Assembly: GCA_024644235.1 (NCBI GenBank)
Contig: JAHELJ010000017.1
Coordinates: 1 to 64,000 of the forward strand
Source of the DNA: Lewinellaceae bacterium
GTDB taxonomy: Bacteria; Bacteroidota; Bacteroidia; Chitinophagales; Saprospiraceae
DNA: 64,000 nucleotides
Direction: 5' to 3'
Below, piece by piece: positions 19,306-28,240 of the stretch (position 1 is the stretch's first letter; each line of letters starts with the position of its first letter). Position numbers and translations under genes: made by a program. The notes beneath the pieces were generated by a model. That model made no database searches. It saw nothing but the letters and a program-made list of their open reading frames with translations, and was not told the origin of the DNA.

Positions 19306-20275
19306 TATCTCGAATTTGATTATCAATTCTCACCGCAAGTGAAAGGGCTGCTACAGCTTCCTGAAGACCTACCTCCGGCCTGCTTCCATTCTTAACACAA
19401 GTGGCAAAATGAGCCAACTCCTCCCTTATCGCATTCACCGGCTGTACATCGGGAAGAGTCACATCAATATACCTGGTCCCTTTGCTGGTTTCAAGCTCAA
19501 GTCCCTGGTCTGGATCTGACAATTGTTGCCTCTGCTCAAACATCCGGATTACCTGGGCTTTACGCTCTAAGAAGTCGAGACCGATATAAGCGTTAGATTG
19601 AAAGAGTCGCATCTTTCTCATGTTCTTTAAAGAGATCCTACTGGCCGTGACATTAGCCACACAGCCATTTTCCCATTCTATTCTTGCATTGCCGATATCA
19701 GGATAATCGCTGACGATATTGACTCCATTGGCATATACATTTTTTATAGGCCCCTCAACCATGCTGAGTATAATATCCAAATCATGGATCATCAAGTCAA
19801 GTATTACCGATACATCGGTTCCTCTTGGGTTAAATGTGGCCAACCTGTGTACTTCGATAAATTTTGGATGTAAGGGAATATGTGCAATGGCCATCATGGC
19901 TGGATTGAATCGCTCCACATGTCCCACCTGGATACATAGATTCGGGACCTTGTTAAGTTCCACAAGTTCCTCGGCTTCTGACAAGGTTGAGGTAACCGGT
20001 TTCTCAATAAAAATGTGCTTCCCACTTTCGATTGCTCTGCAAGCCCATTGGTGATGAGTAAGGGTTGGAGTGACAATGTCTAGTGCATCTACCTCGCTGA
20101 TCAACCTATCCGGATCCGTGAAGGCTTTAACTGAAAACTCAGCAGCAACCCGGTCAGCAGTTTCCTGATTCAAATCATAAATACCAATCAACTGCAAATC
20201 GGGTACTTGCTGAATGCAGTTCAGGTGAATTTTGCCCAGATGTCCAACTCCTAGTAATCCGATCTTCACTGACAT
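19280..20275 (-). CDS. Gfo/Idh/MocA family NAD(P)-dependent oxidoreductase
   Basis: The N-terminal Rossmann fold has the GVGHLGKIH dinucleotide-binding loop and the family motif EKPVTSTLSEAEEL (Lys of the conserved EKP). The C-terminal half has the GTDVSVILDLMIHDLDIILSM stretch containing the usual catalytic-site His. These enzymes oxidise or reduce sugars and their nucleotide-linked forms, for example UDP-N-acetylglucosamine 3-dehydrogenation in envelope glycan pathways. Operon context with the sugar transferase supports a role in nucleotide-sugar modification. It overlaps the lipoprotein gene downstream and follows the small membrane gene by 3 bp. Substrate is unassigned. Confidence 0.88.
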   Translation of the reverse strand: MSVKIGLLGVGHLGKIHLNCIQQVPDLQLIGIYDLNQETADRVAAEFSVKAFTDPDRLISEVDALDIVTPTLTHHQWACRAIESGKHIFIEKPVTSTLSEAEELVELNKVPNLCIQVGHVERFNPAMMAIAHIPLHPKFIEVHRLATFNPRGTDVSVILDLMIHDLDIILSMVEGPIKNVYANGVNIVSDYPDIGNARIEWENGCVANVTASRISLKNMRKMRLFQSNAYIGLDFLERKAQVIRMFEQRQQLSDPDQGLELETSKGTRYIDVTLPDVQPVNAIREELAHFATCVKNGSRPEVGLQEAVAALSLAVRIDNQIRDNESQAVDA

Positions 20276-20278
20276 AAC

Positions 20279-20587
20279 TTATCGGTAAAGCATGAGGATA
20301 CCCCCAAACAATAGAATTAATATGAGAAGAATGGTACCCATACTGATCGAAAATCGAATATGAGACACGAATGTCAGAATGTCTTCCCGGGATTGGGGAT
20401 AGCGGCTCAAGATCTCATCATTGAGGCGCTTCTTATTAAAGATGTGTGCAGCTTCAAATTCGATGTGTTCTTCCACCAACCGTTGATAAACTTTGATCAC
20501 TTTCCAACGAAAATAAAAGTTGACGAACAGTAAAACAGCAAAGAGACCAAGTACCAGGGATACCAAAAGAATATACACAACGCCCAA
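20279..20587 (-). CDS. Small two-TM membrane protein
   Basis: There is one membrane helix at each end (VYILLVSLVLGLFAVLLFVNF and SMGTILLILILLFGGILML) separated by a charged helical loop of about 50 residues, which looks like a hairpin with both termini on the same side. I do not recognise the family. It is the first gene of the minus-strand group that ends with the sugar transferase. Confidence 0.65.
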   Translation of the reverse strand: MGVVYILLVSLVLGLFAVLLFVNFYFRWKVIKVYQRLVEEHIEFEAAHIFNKKRLNDEILSRYPQSREDILTFVSHIRFSISMGTILLILILLFGGILMLYR

Positions 20588-20651
20588 TTAAAAATCCGGG
20601 GCAAATGTACCATTATTTAGGCAGGAGGGGCGCTTCCCTTCCCACCGGAAG

Positions 20652-21872
20652 CTAGGCCGAAGCCGGATCATCGAGGATGCCCATAAACACAATTACACCA
20701 GTAGATCGGTGCCGTAGGAGGTATGCGAACGGCCGGTTAAATCTCAATACGGGTGGCAAGGAAGTCACACCGATTCCCACTGAAGTAACAGCAGCCCCTT
20801 CTGCCCCCTTTTCGTCGATCTTCAGAAAGGTCTTATGATTCACACGATTAACGAAAAGGTTGCCCTCAGGAGCATTTCCCAGTCCGGACAGGTTAGCTTG
20901 ATTACGGTCGAAGGCCAGCCCCATGCCCATTGACTTCAGTGCCTGGTTCAGCACAATCTTGTATGCCACCTCAAACCTTGGCAGGTGTACGATGATTCGA
21001 CCTTTGATCATTTCCTCCTCATGTAACTTCCCAAGTCGGTCAGCATCCAATGATGCTATAAAAGATCGCACCGACTGCCCGGACGGTGGTAAAAGAAAGG
21101 TCATGGAGTAGTTTGTGTCGGCAAAGAACAGTTCCGCCGCTTGAAAATCTTCACCGTCATAGAATGAGAGGGCATCGTCCATATACATCATGGGAACCTC
21201 GGTGGTGCTTCCATCGGCCTTTGAAAAAATCTGCTCGTTCGTGGCTTCCTCTGCAAAAGGTAGGTTCCAATCAGCCTGGAAATAAAGAGCATTTATGAGA
21301 AACATCACCTCTACTGGATCGATTTCCTCAATAATTTTTTCAATACGTCCCTCAGTATTATCATTTACCCAGCCATTGATCGCCGGCAACGTCGATTCGT
21401 CAGAAAAAATCAAGTCAAATATCCCGGCATCGAAATAGGTTCGCATCAGATCGGAAAAATCATCAGCCACCGTCATCCTGCTTTTGTCATAGAAGATGGC
21501 ATTTGCCTGAGTGAGCCGGGTATTGTTGTTTGAGTCTTCTAGTATAACCATCAATTTTTTATACATCTGATCCAAAACCTCCCGATCCATAGACTGGAGT
21601 GAGAGTGCAGATTCCATCGCCTCTTTCGTGGCATCTCTTGCTCCGTTCAGTGTCATATACAGCGCGGTAGCAATACTTAAAGGAGATACAAGGATGTTCT
21701 CATCCTCTGCCCTATCATTAATTACACTTTCAAACAGATCCCACTGGTATGTATGAATGGAAGTTTCCAGTTCTGATGGATCTACATTTGGATCAATTTG
21801 TACAGATTCCTCTTTTTCACAGGCAACAAGCGCGAGCAACAGAGTCAAGACGAAAACACGAATGGCGATCAT
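20652..21872 (-). CDS. Serpin-family serine protease inhibitor, lipoprotein
   Basis: The sequence carries serpin hallmarks throughout: ENILVSPLSIATALYMTLNGA, FLINALYFQADW, MTFLLPPSGQSVRSF, HLPRFEVAYKIVLNQAL, the hinge and reactive loop EKGAEGAAVTSVGIGVTSLP (residues about 354-373) and the C-terminal FNRPFAYLLRH-STGVIVFMGIL. The hinge has small residues from P14 to P9 (Ala, Glu, Gly, Ala, Ala, Val), which is compatible with inhibitory loop insertion. P1 is probably the Thr of VTSLP, but this needs alignment. A lipobox (LLLALVAC) at the N terminus suggests anchoring at the outer membrane. It may protect the cell from host or self proteases; secreted peptidases are encoded at 13.8 and 32.3 kb. 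Confidence 0.93.
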   Translation of the reverse strand: MIAIRVFVLTLLLALVACEKEESVQIDPNVDPSELETSIHTYQWDLFESVINDRAEDENILVSPLSIATALYMTLNGARDATKEAMESALSLQSMDREVLDQMYKKLMVILEDSNNNTRLTQANAIFYDKSRMTVADDFSDLMRTYFDAGIFDLIFSDESTLPAINGWVNDNTEGRIEKIIEEIDPVEVMFLINALYFQADWNLPFAEEATNEQIFSKADGSTTEVPMMYMDDALSFYDGEDFQAAELFFADTNYSMTFLLPPSGQSVRSFIASLDADRLGKLHEEEMIKGRIIVHLPRFEVAYKIVLNQALKSMGMGLAFDRNQANLSGLGNAPEGNLFVNRVNHKTFLKIDEKGAEGAAVTSVGIGVTSLPPVLRFNRPFAYLLRHRSTGVIVFMGILDDPASA

Positions 21873-21937
21873 AGTTCTTCAGCATTAGATAGCTTCATTA
21901 ATAATAGACGACGAAATGGGTCAATTTAGTTGGTCTC

Positions 21938-22178
21938 ATGATCAAAAAATCTACCTTCAAGCTCAGATGCTTTCATAATGCCAGGTGGTCTATTGCTTCC
22001 CTATTATCGATTGTGGTGATCCTTTGGTTCCTCTCTCAATTGGCAGTTCGAGAGCTGGTGGGGGGTTCTCATTTTCTTTGTAATTCTAAACGTCATCTAT
22101 TTGGCTAAAGAATTTTTCCGTAAATGGTCAATCCCTAGTCATACAGAGAAGGTTAAGCAGTCCTGCATCATAATCTAG
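21938..22178 (+). pseudogene. Small two-TM protein gene split by a one-base frameshift at a G run
   Basis: From ATG 21938 the frame encodes a first membrane helix (SIASLLSIVVILWFLSQLAV) and then runs out of sense and stops near 22106. The +1 frame, entered at the six-G run 22060-22065, encodes a second helix (VLIFFVILNVIYLAKEFFRKW) and stops at 22178. Removing one G gives a continuous protein of about 79 residues with two helices. This may be a real mutation, a phase-variable tract or an assembly error. It fills most of the 330-bp gap between the serpin and DUF3179 genes. Confidence 0.55.
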
Positions 22179-22202
22179 CTACTATATTGAAAAGATCTCC
22201 GA

Positions 22203-24221
22203 CTAGAAAACCTCCGTATCGGGATGAAAAGCATACCAGGCAAACCAATACATAGTAGTGCTTGGTACAACCTGCCCTCCGCGATCCGTGACGATCAGCA
22301 CTTCGGAGGAAGCATCATAGATCAGACTGAGCTTCTTATCACCCAGGACATCCTGCCAAGTCGATTGATCTGATTTATTCAATGATTTTATGGGATAGGC
22401 TTTATGCTTTCCATTGACTGTCACCCCGATTACTTTGTCTTTCCGCTTCAAGATCTCACTTTCCTTAGAGACGGGAAACATCAGTTGTTGATCCCACTCA
22501 TAGCTATTGTATGGGGAATGGCTGTAGTCACGATCAAATCCAGTCTGTGACGACAAGACCAAAGAAGTTGGATGACGCTTCTCCCATTCCCCCCAGGTAG
22601 TGAAATAAGTAGGCACTAGCTTCAGCATGGTTCCTGACTCCGGTCCACTCACTGCCTGACTCTTGATCTGCGACCACAGCGATTCAGTCTCACGATCGTA
22701 CAATAGCACGTCGCTATTGTAGAGCAGGCCACTGACGCCAAAAGTCCTCGATTGATTATTGATATCGGCTTCGAATGACATGCCGCTCCCGCAAAGCGGA
22801 CAGTAGGTAACTACCACCTTATTACCATCAAATTCATCATTGACGATCTCATGCCAATCCATGATCCGGATGGGGTATGCTTTGGCCACTCCCTTGTAGA
22901 CCACTCCCAGGACCTGATCTCGGGGTCTGATGTCAGAGGAAGATGGCAAATGGAATACCGGGTGATCTATCGAAGGTATGCCATCTCTCGGAGGTCCGCC
23001 ATGATAGATCTCTTCGAGAGGAATGTGGAGATCAGAAAGGGTAAAGCCATTAAGGCTCGGCTCTGGCTGCTTTTGTTTATCGGGTTCAGAGGAATTTTCT
23101 ACTTCTAAAGGGAGCAAGTCAGCTAGTCCCTCAGAGGTCCAGTACCCATACTCCTTCAGCGTAGATGGATCCTTCAGACGCCCGCTGGGGTCAATACCTA
23201 CTTCTGATTTTATTAGGTAGAGGAAAGAAGACTGGACATCGGAGACCGCACGGAACTGATTGGCCTCTTGATCGATCATGTCTTTCTCTGCAGGCCGGCC
23301 AAGAGTGGATTTTGCCTTTCCGATCGATGAGGTTGCCATCGACGGCACACCCTTTTCCTTCGTAAACACAACTTGCAAGAATCCTTGAAAATGTAAATCC
23401 ATCTGGCCATCGACTTCCTTCAGAATATTAGCCGTCCTGGCGGGTCCGATCACTTCAAACTGATTTCCCTGACGAAGCCGCGCATGGTATATTTCAAATC
23501 CCTCTTCCTCGCAATTGCCAGCAAGGAGTGATCGAAAAAAATGTTCTCGACTACCTTGATGGGCGGTTTCCCGATTCTTCTCCCATCTTAATCGTTCTTT
23601 GTCATTGGTTGGCGAAAGCTCCTCGAAAAGTGGTTTCCCCGCGTATTGCATCTCTCTACCCTCCATCCGAAAATGCTCCAGCAGGAAAAAGATGCGGTAG
23701 CCCAAAGCTCCGTTACGGATCCGTATGAGATCTTGCGCTTTGGCTTGAAGGGCTCCGTCTGTCTCCCAGAATAGAATAACAGATGGATTTTCAATTTCGC
23801 AAGACCGGGCAAATGGTGTTATCCCCAGCAACACCCGATTGAAGCTTTTAAGCCAGCGCTTACGTTTATTTGACTTACCAGAAGATATAGTGACTTCAGC
23901 TGTTTCAGCCACCCGATCCTCCATGATTATTCGTTGCCCTTCATTGTTCTCGAAATCCCTCAACGGTTGGATCAAGGGCATAAATGCGATGTGTGACATA
24001 ATCAGCGAATGTTCCCCTTGGGGTATACTCTTGAGATCAAAGTATCCTTCCTGATCGGTAGTAGTACCTATGGTAGTATTACTGATGTAGATGTGAGCAT
24101 CTGATATGGGAGCACCATTTTTGTCTAGCAAACGCCCCTGCAAATCCTGCGCCCAAAGCGGACTCAGAGAAAAAGTGATCAAGCCGATTAGAGTCCAGCC
24201 AATAAAATATCTCAATTCCAC
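22203..24221 (-). CDS. DUF3179 domain protein with N-terminal carboxypeptidase-regulatory-like domain
   Basis: A signal peptide (TLIGLITFSLSPLWAQ) leads into a CarboxypepD_reg-like beta-sandwich (LQGRLLDKNGAPISDAHIYI, GTTTDQEGYFDLKSIPQGEH) that ends near residue 110. A middle region of about 260 residues resembles what follows this domain in Bacteroidota outer-membrane proteins. From about residue 400 a DUF3179 domain begins: RDQVLGVVYKGVAKAYPI, DWHEIVNDEFDGNKVVVTYCPLCGSG, GVSGLLYNSDVLLYDRETESLWSQ, GVTVNGKHKAYPIKSL. The CPLC cysteine pair is intact. DUF3179 is usually a stand-alone protein, so this fusion is unusual. Function is unknown; the domain may bind metal or haem-like ligands. Confidence 0.85.
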   Translation of the reverse strand: MELRYFIGWTLIGLITFSLSPLWAQDLQGRLLDKNGAPISDAHIYISNTTIGTTTDQEGYFDLKSIPQGEHSLIMSHIAFMPLIQPLRDFENNEGQRIIMEDRVAETAEVTISSGKSNKRKRWLKSFNRVLLGITPFARSCEIENPSVILFWETDGALQAKAQDLIRIRNGALGYRIFFLLEHFRMEGREMQYAGKPLFEELSPTNDKERLRWEKNRETAHQGSREHFFRSLLAGNCEEEGFEIYHARLRQGNQFEVIGPARTANILKEVDGQMDLHFQGFLQVVFTKEKGVPSMATSSIGKAKSTLGRPAEKDMIDQEANQFRAVSDVQSSFLYLIKSEVGIDPSGRLKDPSTLKEYGYWTSEGLADLLPLEVENSSEPDKQKQPEPSLNGFTLSDLHIPLEEIYHGGPPRDGIPSIDHPVFHLPSSSDIRPRDQVLGVVYKGVAKAYPIRIMDWHEIVNDEFDGNKVVVTYCPLCGSGMSFEADINNQSRTFGVSGLLYNSDVLLYDRETESLWSQIKSQAVSGPESGTMLKLVPTYFTTWGEWEKRHPTSLVLSSQTGFDRDYSHSPYNSYEWDQQLMFPVSKESEILKRKDKVIGVTVNGKHKAYPIKSLNKSDQSTWQDVLGDKKLSLIYDASSEVLIVTDRGGQVVPSTTMYWFAWYAFHPDTEVF

Positions 24222-24332
24222 AGTTTTATTTTAACAAATGTGGATCACAGATGTTACTCCAACTTCCATTAATATAAGTGAAATGCAAGGGATATGACAA
24301 ATCGAGAACGGTGAATGCTGACCGGTGTATGG

Positions 24333-27164
24333 TTAACCGATTCCTACCGCTTCCATTTTTTCCTTAAGGTATTCAGCTGTAATAGATTTCTTGCATTTAA
24401 GTAGACCTTCCGGTGTACCTTGGAACAATAATTGTCCACCATGGCGCCCCCCTCCGGGACCCAGATCGATGACCCTGTCGGCACTTTTGATCACATCGAG
24501 ATTATGCTCCACAATAACTACAGTATGCCCCTGCTCAACCAATGCATTAAATGCAGCAAGCAATTTCTTGATGTCATGAAAATGAAGACCAGTAGTGGGC
24601 TCGTCGAAGATGAAGAATATATGATGGTCACTATTCTCCTTGTTGAGGAACGAGGCCAACTTTACACGTTGGGCTTCACCACCTGACAACGTACTGGAGC
24701 TCTGACCTAATTTCACATAGCCTAATCCTACGTCGTTTAGAGGTTGAATTTTCTGCACGATGTCTTTCTTACCATCGAAGAATTCCAGGGCTTCTTCAAT
24801 GGTTAGATTCAGGATATCAAAAATATTCTTGCCTTTAAACTGTACCTCCAGTACCTCCTGCTTGAATCGTTGACCTCTACAGTCTTCACATATTAGGCGT
24901 ACGTCGGCCAAAAACTGCATTTCCACCACGATCTCACCTTCCCCCTTGCAGGTTTCGCATCGACCACCTTCAACATTGAAAGAGAAATGCTTAGGCTGGA
25001 AGCCGCGTATCTTGCTCAGTTGTTGCCCAGTCATGAGTTTCCGGATACTGTCGTAGGCCTTAACATACGTGACTGGATTGGACCGGGAGGATTTTCCTAT
25101 GGGTTGCTGGTTCACCATCTCGACTTGGGTGATCAGATCGAGATCTCCCTTTAAGCCACCAAAAGCGCCGGGTGACCTGCGCGATGGTTCATCCAATTGT
25201 TTCTTAAGGGCCTCATATAATATTTCGTGCACCAGCGTGCTTTTTCCGGAGCCAGAGACACCAGAAACTACATTCATGGCATTGAGCTGAAAACTCACAT
25301 CGAAATCCTGTAAGTTATGTTCAGCCGCACCTTTGATCGTGATTTTGTTAGCACTCATCCGACGAAAGTCCGGAATGAGAATATTCTCCTCGTGATTAAG
25401 ATAAGCTGCTGTGAGGCTTTCAGAATTTCCATTGAGGTTGGCAAAGGGTCCGGCAAAAACAACGTGGCCTCCATGCACTCCAGCCAGTGGACCCATGTCT
25501 ACCAGGAAATCGGCATTCCGTATCACTTCCTCCTCATGCTCCACCACCACCACTGTGTTTCCTAGATCCCTCAGTTGCTTAAGTACCCGAACCAATTTAT
25601 CTGTATCTCGAGGATGCAGGCCTATGCTGGGCTCATCAAGAATATAGAGGGAGTCGGTCAGGTTGCTACCTAGCGACTTCGTGAGATTGATGCGCTGAGT
25701 CTCTCCTCCGCTCAGTGTAGATGAGATCCTATCGAGGTGGAGATAATCCAGCCCAAGAGCCATCATATTTTCCAGCCGAGTTTCGATCTCGATCAACAGT
25801 CGTTTGGCGATCTGGCTATCATGCTTTGGCAGTTTTAGTTCCTGAAAGAACGCACGGAGTTCATCAATTGGTAATTTGATGAGATCCATGATACTCCGAT
25901 CACTGATCCGCACGTATGAAGCCTCCTCGCGCAATCTGCCTCCCTTGCATTTCGAGCAGATGGTACGCCCCCGGTAACGGGCCATCATCACCCGGTTCTG
26001 AATCTTATAAGACTTCGCTTCAAGATGCTCGAAGAACTGATTGATTCCGTGGAAATACTCATTACCTTCCCATAGCAGTTCCTTATCCGAGCTGCTCAGT
26101 TTCTTATAAGGCCTATGAACCGGAAAATGAAAATTGTGAGCGCTTTGCAACAACGCTTCGAGGTACTTGCCTGACTTCTCGCCCTTCCAACACTGAATGG
26201 CACCATCGAACACCGATAATGAAGGATTGGGTATCACTTTCTGCTCATCTATTCCCATCACCCGTCCAAAGCCTTCGCATCGGGGACAAGCACCATAGGG
26301 ATTGTTATAGTTGAATAAGTGTGGCGAGGGCTCCAAAAAGGTGATTCCATCCAATTCAAAACGATTGTTGAATGCATGGGATTCTCCATCGATCACCTGG
26401 ATTATGCATTCTCCACCACTTTCCCCAAAGGCTGTTTGAACGGAATCGGCAATCCGCTTTCTGTTTTCATCATCGTCGGACACCACAAAGCGGTCCACCA
26501 ATACCCGGAAGATATCTTTATCAATCTCTCCAATCGTCTTCTTCAGGACTTTCTCATTTGACTCCAGGACATCTTCAATATGGAGCGTCTCCCCTTTTCG
26601 TATCACCCGAGTGTAGCCTTTTTGCATCAGAAGCTCGAATTCTACCGCAACCGTCCGATCTGTGTATTTCTGATTTAAGGGAATCAGTAGAGCTACTTTG
26701 GTCTTGGCAGGGAGGCGCATCACGGCATCCACTACATCAGAGATGTTGTGTTTTTTGACTTCATCACCGGAGACGGGGGAGTAGGTCTTACCGATCCGGG
26801 CATACATCATACGTAAGTAATCGTAGATCTCAGTTAAGGTACCTACGGTGCTTCGTGCATTGGCCGTGCTCACCCGCTGTTCAATCGCGATCGCAGGACA
26901 GATGCCCTTTATGAAATCAACATCGGGCTTCTTCATCCGGTCGAGAAACTGCCGGGCGTATGATGAAAGGCTCTCTACATACCTTCTTTGTCCTTCAGCA
27001 TACAAAGTGTCGATCGTGATGGATGATTTACCTGATCCGGATACTCCTGTCACTACAACTAGCTGATTCTTAGGAATTTCCAAATCAACATTCTGAAGAT
27101 TGTTAGACCGAGCTCCTTTTATAAAAATCGTGTCCTTAGCAGATGGCGGCATCGTTTTCAGCAA
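24333..27164 (-). CDS. uvrA: Excinuclease ABC subunit A
   Basis: UvrA recognises bulky DNA lesions with UvrB in nucleotide excision repair. Both ABC ATPase halves are complete: Walker A GVSGSGKSS at residues 40-48 and GVSGSGKST near 640, signature motifs TLSGGETQRI and TLSGGEAQRV, and Walker B-type YILDEPSIGLHPRD and FIFDEPTTGLHF. Zinc-module cysteines are seen in CPRCEGFG, CSKCKGGRL and CETCKGEGE...CEDCRGQRF. Length 943 is standard. The ATG at 27164 is used; ATG 27152 would also fit. The gene is monocistronic as far as can be seen and diverges from the sigma factor gene. Confidence 0.97.
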   Translation of the reverse strand: MLKTMPPSAKDTIFIKGARSNNLQNVDLEIPKNQLVVVTGVSGSGKSSITIDTLYAEGQRRYVESLSSYARQFLDRMKKPDVDFIKGICPAIAIEQRVSTANARSTVGTLTEIYDYLRMMYARIGKTYSPVSGDEVKKHNISDVVDAVMRLPAKTKVALLIPLNQKYTDRTVAVEFELLMQKGYTRVIRKGETLHIEDVLESNEKVLKKTIGEIDKDIFRVLVDRFVVSDDDENRKRIADSVQTAFGESGGECIIQVIDGESHAFNNRFELDGITFLEPSPHLFNYNNPYGACPRCEGFGRVMGIDEQKVIPNPSLSVFDGAIQCWKGEKSGKYLEALLQSAHNFHFPVHRPYKKLSSSDKELLWEGNEYFHGINQFFEHLEAKSYKIQNRVMMARYRGRTICSKCKGGRLREEASYVRISDRSIMDLIKLPIDELRAFFQELKLPKHDSQIAKRLLIEIETRLENMMALGLDYLHLDRISSTLSGGETQRINLTKSLGSNLTDSLYILDEPSIGLHPRDTDKLVRVLKQLRDLGNTVVVVEHEEEVIRNADFLVDMGPLAGVHGGHVVFAGPFANLNGNSESLTAAYLNHEENILIPDFRRMSANKITIKGAAEHNLQDFDVSFQLNAMNVVSGVSGSGKSTLVHEILYEALKKQLDEPSRRSPGAFGGLKGDLDLITQVEMVNQQPIGKSSRSNPVTYVKAYDSIRKLMTGQQLSKIRGFQPKHFSFNVEGGRCETCKGEGEIVVEMQFLADVRLICEDCRGQRFKQEVLEVQFKGKNIFDILNLTIEEALEFFDGKKDIVQKIQPLNDVGLGYVKLGQSSSTLSGGEAQRVKLASFLNKENSDHHIFFIFDEPTTGLHFHDIKKLLAAFNALVEQGHTVVIVEHNLDVIKSADRVIDLGPGGGRHGGQLLFQGTPEGLLKCKKSITAEYLKEKMEAVGIG

Positions 27165-27463
27165 TCTATAAATTATTGATTTTACATATGTTAAAATTTC
27201 CCAAAACCGAAAAAGTTGGTCTGATTATTGCAAAAATCTCTGTGGAATCTATATTTTTGACGCGGTTGTTTAAAGAATCGGCTAAAATAAGGCTATCGTT
27301 AAACAATCGTTAATTAAAAGAGTTTTATGTAGTTTGCGGATCTCCGATCCGTACTTTTAATTAAGAAGCAATTTTTAACAAATCTAAATTCTGGTAGACA
27401 TATAAGGAAAAACTTCTACACGACAACACAAAGATTTTTAACCAAACTAAATTTTGTAGTCGT
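27165..27463. promoter_or_regulatory. Divergent intergenic region between uvrA and an ECF sigma gene
   Basis: About 300 bp of AT-rich DNA that must hold both promoters. A TTAAACAATCGTTAATTAAAAG stretch near 27298-27320 and a TAGTTTG close to 27331 resemble parts of a Bacteroidota promoter but do not match TAnnTTTG exactly. No hairpin terminator or small gene was seen. Confidence 0.4.
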
Positions 27464-28045
27464 ATGCAAGTTACGCCTTATACCGACCAGGAACTTATCA
27501 CTCAGTATTTAGACGGCAACGAGAGAGCTTTTGAGGAATTGCTGACTCGTCATAAAAGCAAGATCTACACGTCCATCTATTTGTTCGTGAAAGATCAAAG
27601 CCTTGCGGAAGATATTTTCCAGGAGGTTTTTATTAAGATCATCAATACGCTGAGGAGTGGTAAGTATAACCATGAGGGCAAATTTGTACAGTGGGCAATG
27701 CGGATCGCGTACAATATGTGCGTGGATCAGTTCAGAAGAAAGAAGAGAAGACCACAGGTATCTCCCACCGAGACTTTTGACATATTCGATGTCTTACATA
27801 TTTCAGATGATAATATGGAGACAAGCATGATAAAAAGCCAAACCCACCAGCGGGTAAGACAGCTGGTGGATATGCTGCCTCCCGAGCAAAGAGAAGTGGT
27901 TATTCTACGTCATTATGCGGATATGAGCTTCAAAGAAATCGCCCAGTTGACACGAGTAAGTATTAATACTGCTCTCGGCCGGATGCGATATGCTTTGATC
28001 AATATTCGCAAGATGGTAGAAGAAAAGGAGATTATTCTGCAGTAA
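27464..28045 (+). CDS. ECF-type RNA polymerase sigma-70 factor
   Basis: Region 2 is clear (AFEELLTRHKSKIYTSIYLF, DQSLAEDIFQEVFIKII, WAMRIAYNMCVDQFRRKKR) and region 4 follows (MLPPEQREVVILRHYADMSF, FKEIAQLTRVSINTALGRM with its helix-turn-helix). The 193-residue length is typical. No anti-sigma gene is adjacent: the downstream gene is on the other strand and is a cupin protein. Many Bacteroidota keep such orphan sigma factors for basal expression or stress, so its regulon cannot be guessed. A strong terminator follows the gene, consistent with a single-gene unit. Confidence 0.93.
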   Translation: MQVTPYTDQELITQYLDGNERAFEELLTRHKSKIYTSIYLFVKDQSLAEDIFQEVFIKIINTLRSGKYNHEGKFVQWAMRIAYNMCVDQFRRKKRRPQVSPTETFDIFDVLHISDDNMETSMIKSQTHQRVRQLVDMLPPEQREVVILRHYADMSFKEIAQLTRVSINTALGRMRYALINIRKMVEEKEIILQ

Positions 28046-28177
28046 TAGCTCCCGCCATATGGCTCCAACCATAGCGATGTTAGCTCCGACCGTAGAATTT
28101 CTCGATTTTTATGCGTAGCTTTATCTCGATTACATACGATAGTTTATCTCGATCTATTAATAGTTATTTCCGATCAT

Positions 28178-28212
28178 GGCCTAGGGATCACAACTCACTG
28201 GGCCTTTTTTTT
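28178..28212 (+). terminator. Rho-independent terminator after the ECF sigma gene
   Basis: GGCCTAG at 28178-28184 pairs with CTGGGCC at 28198-28204 (one G-T pair) and is followed by eight T residues. Confidence 0.7.
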
Positions 28213-28240
28213 ACCCTCCTTTTTCTGAGCTCGATTACTC

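Noticed and set aside
24333-27164. uvrA split or second uvrA-like copy
   Set aside because: One complete 943-residue gene with both ABC halves is present; no extra copy in the window.
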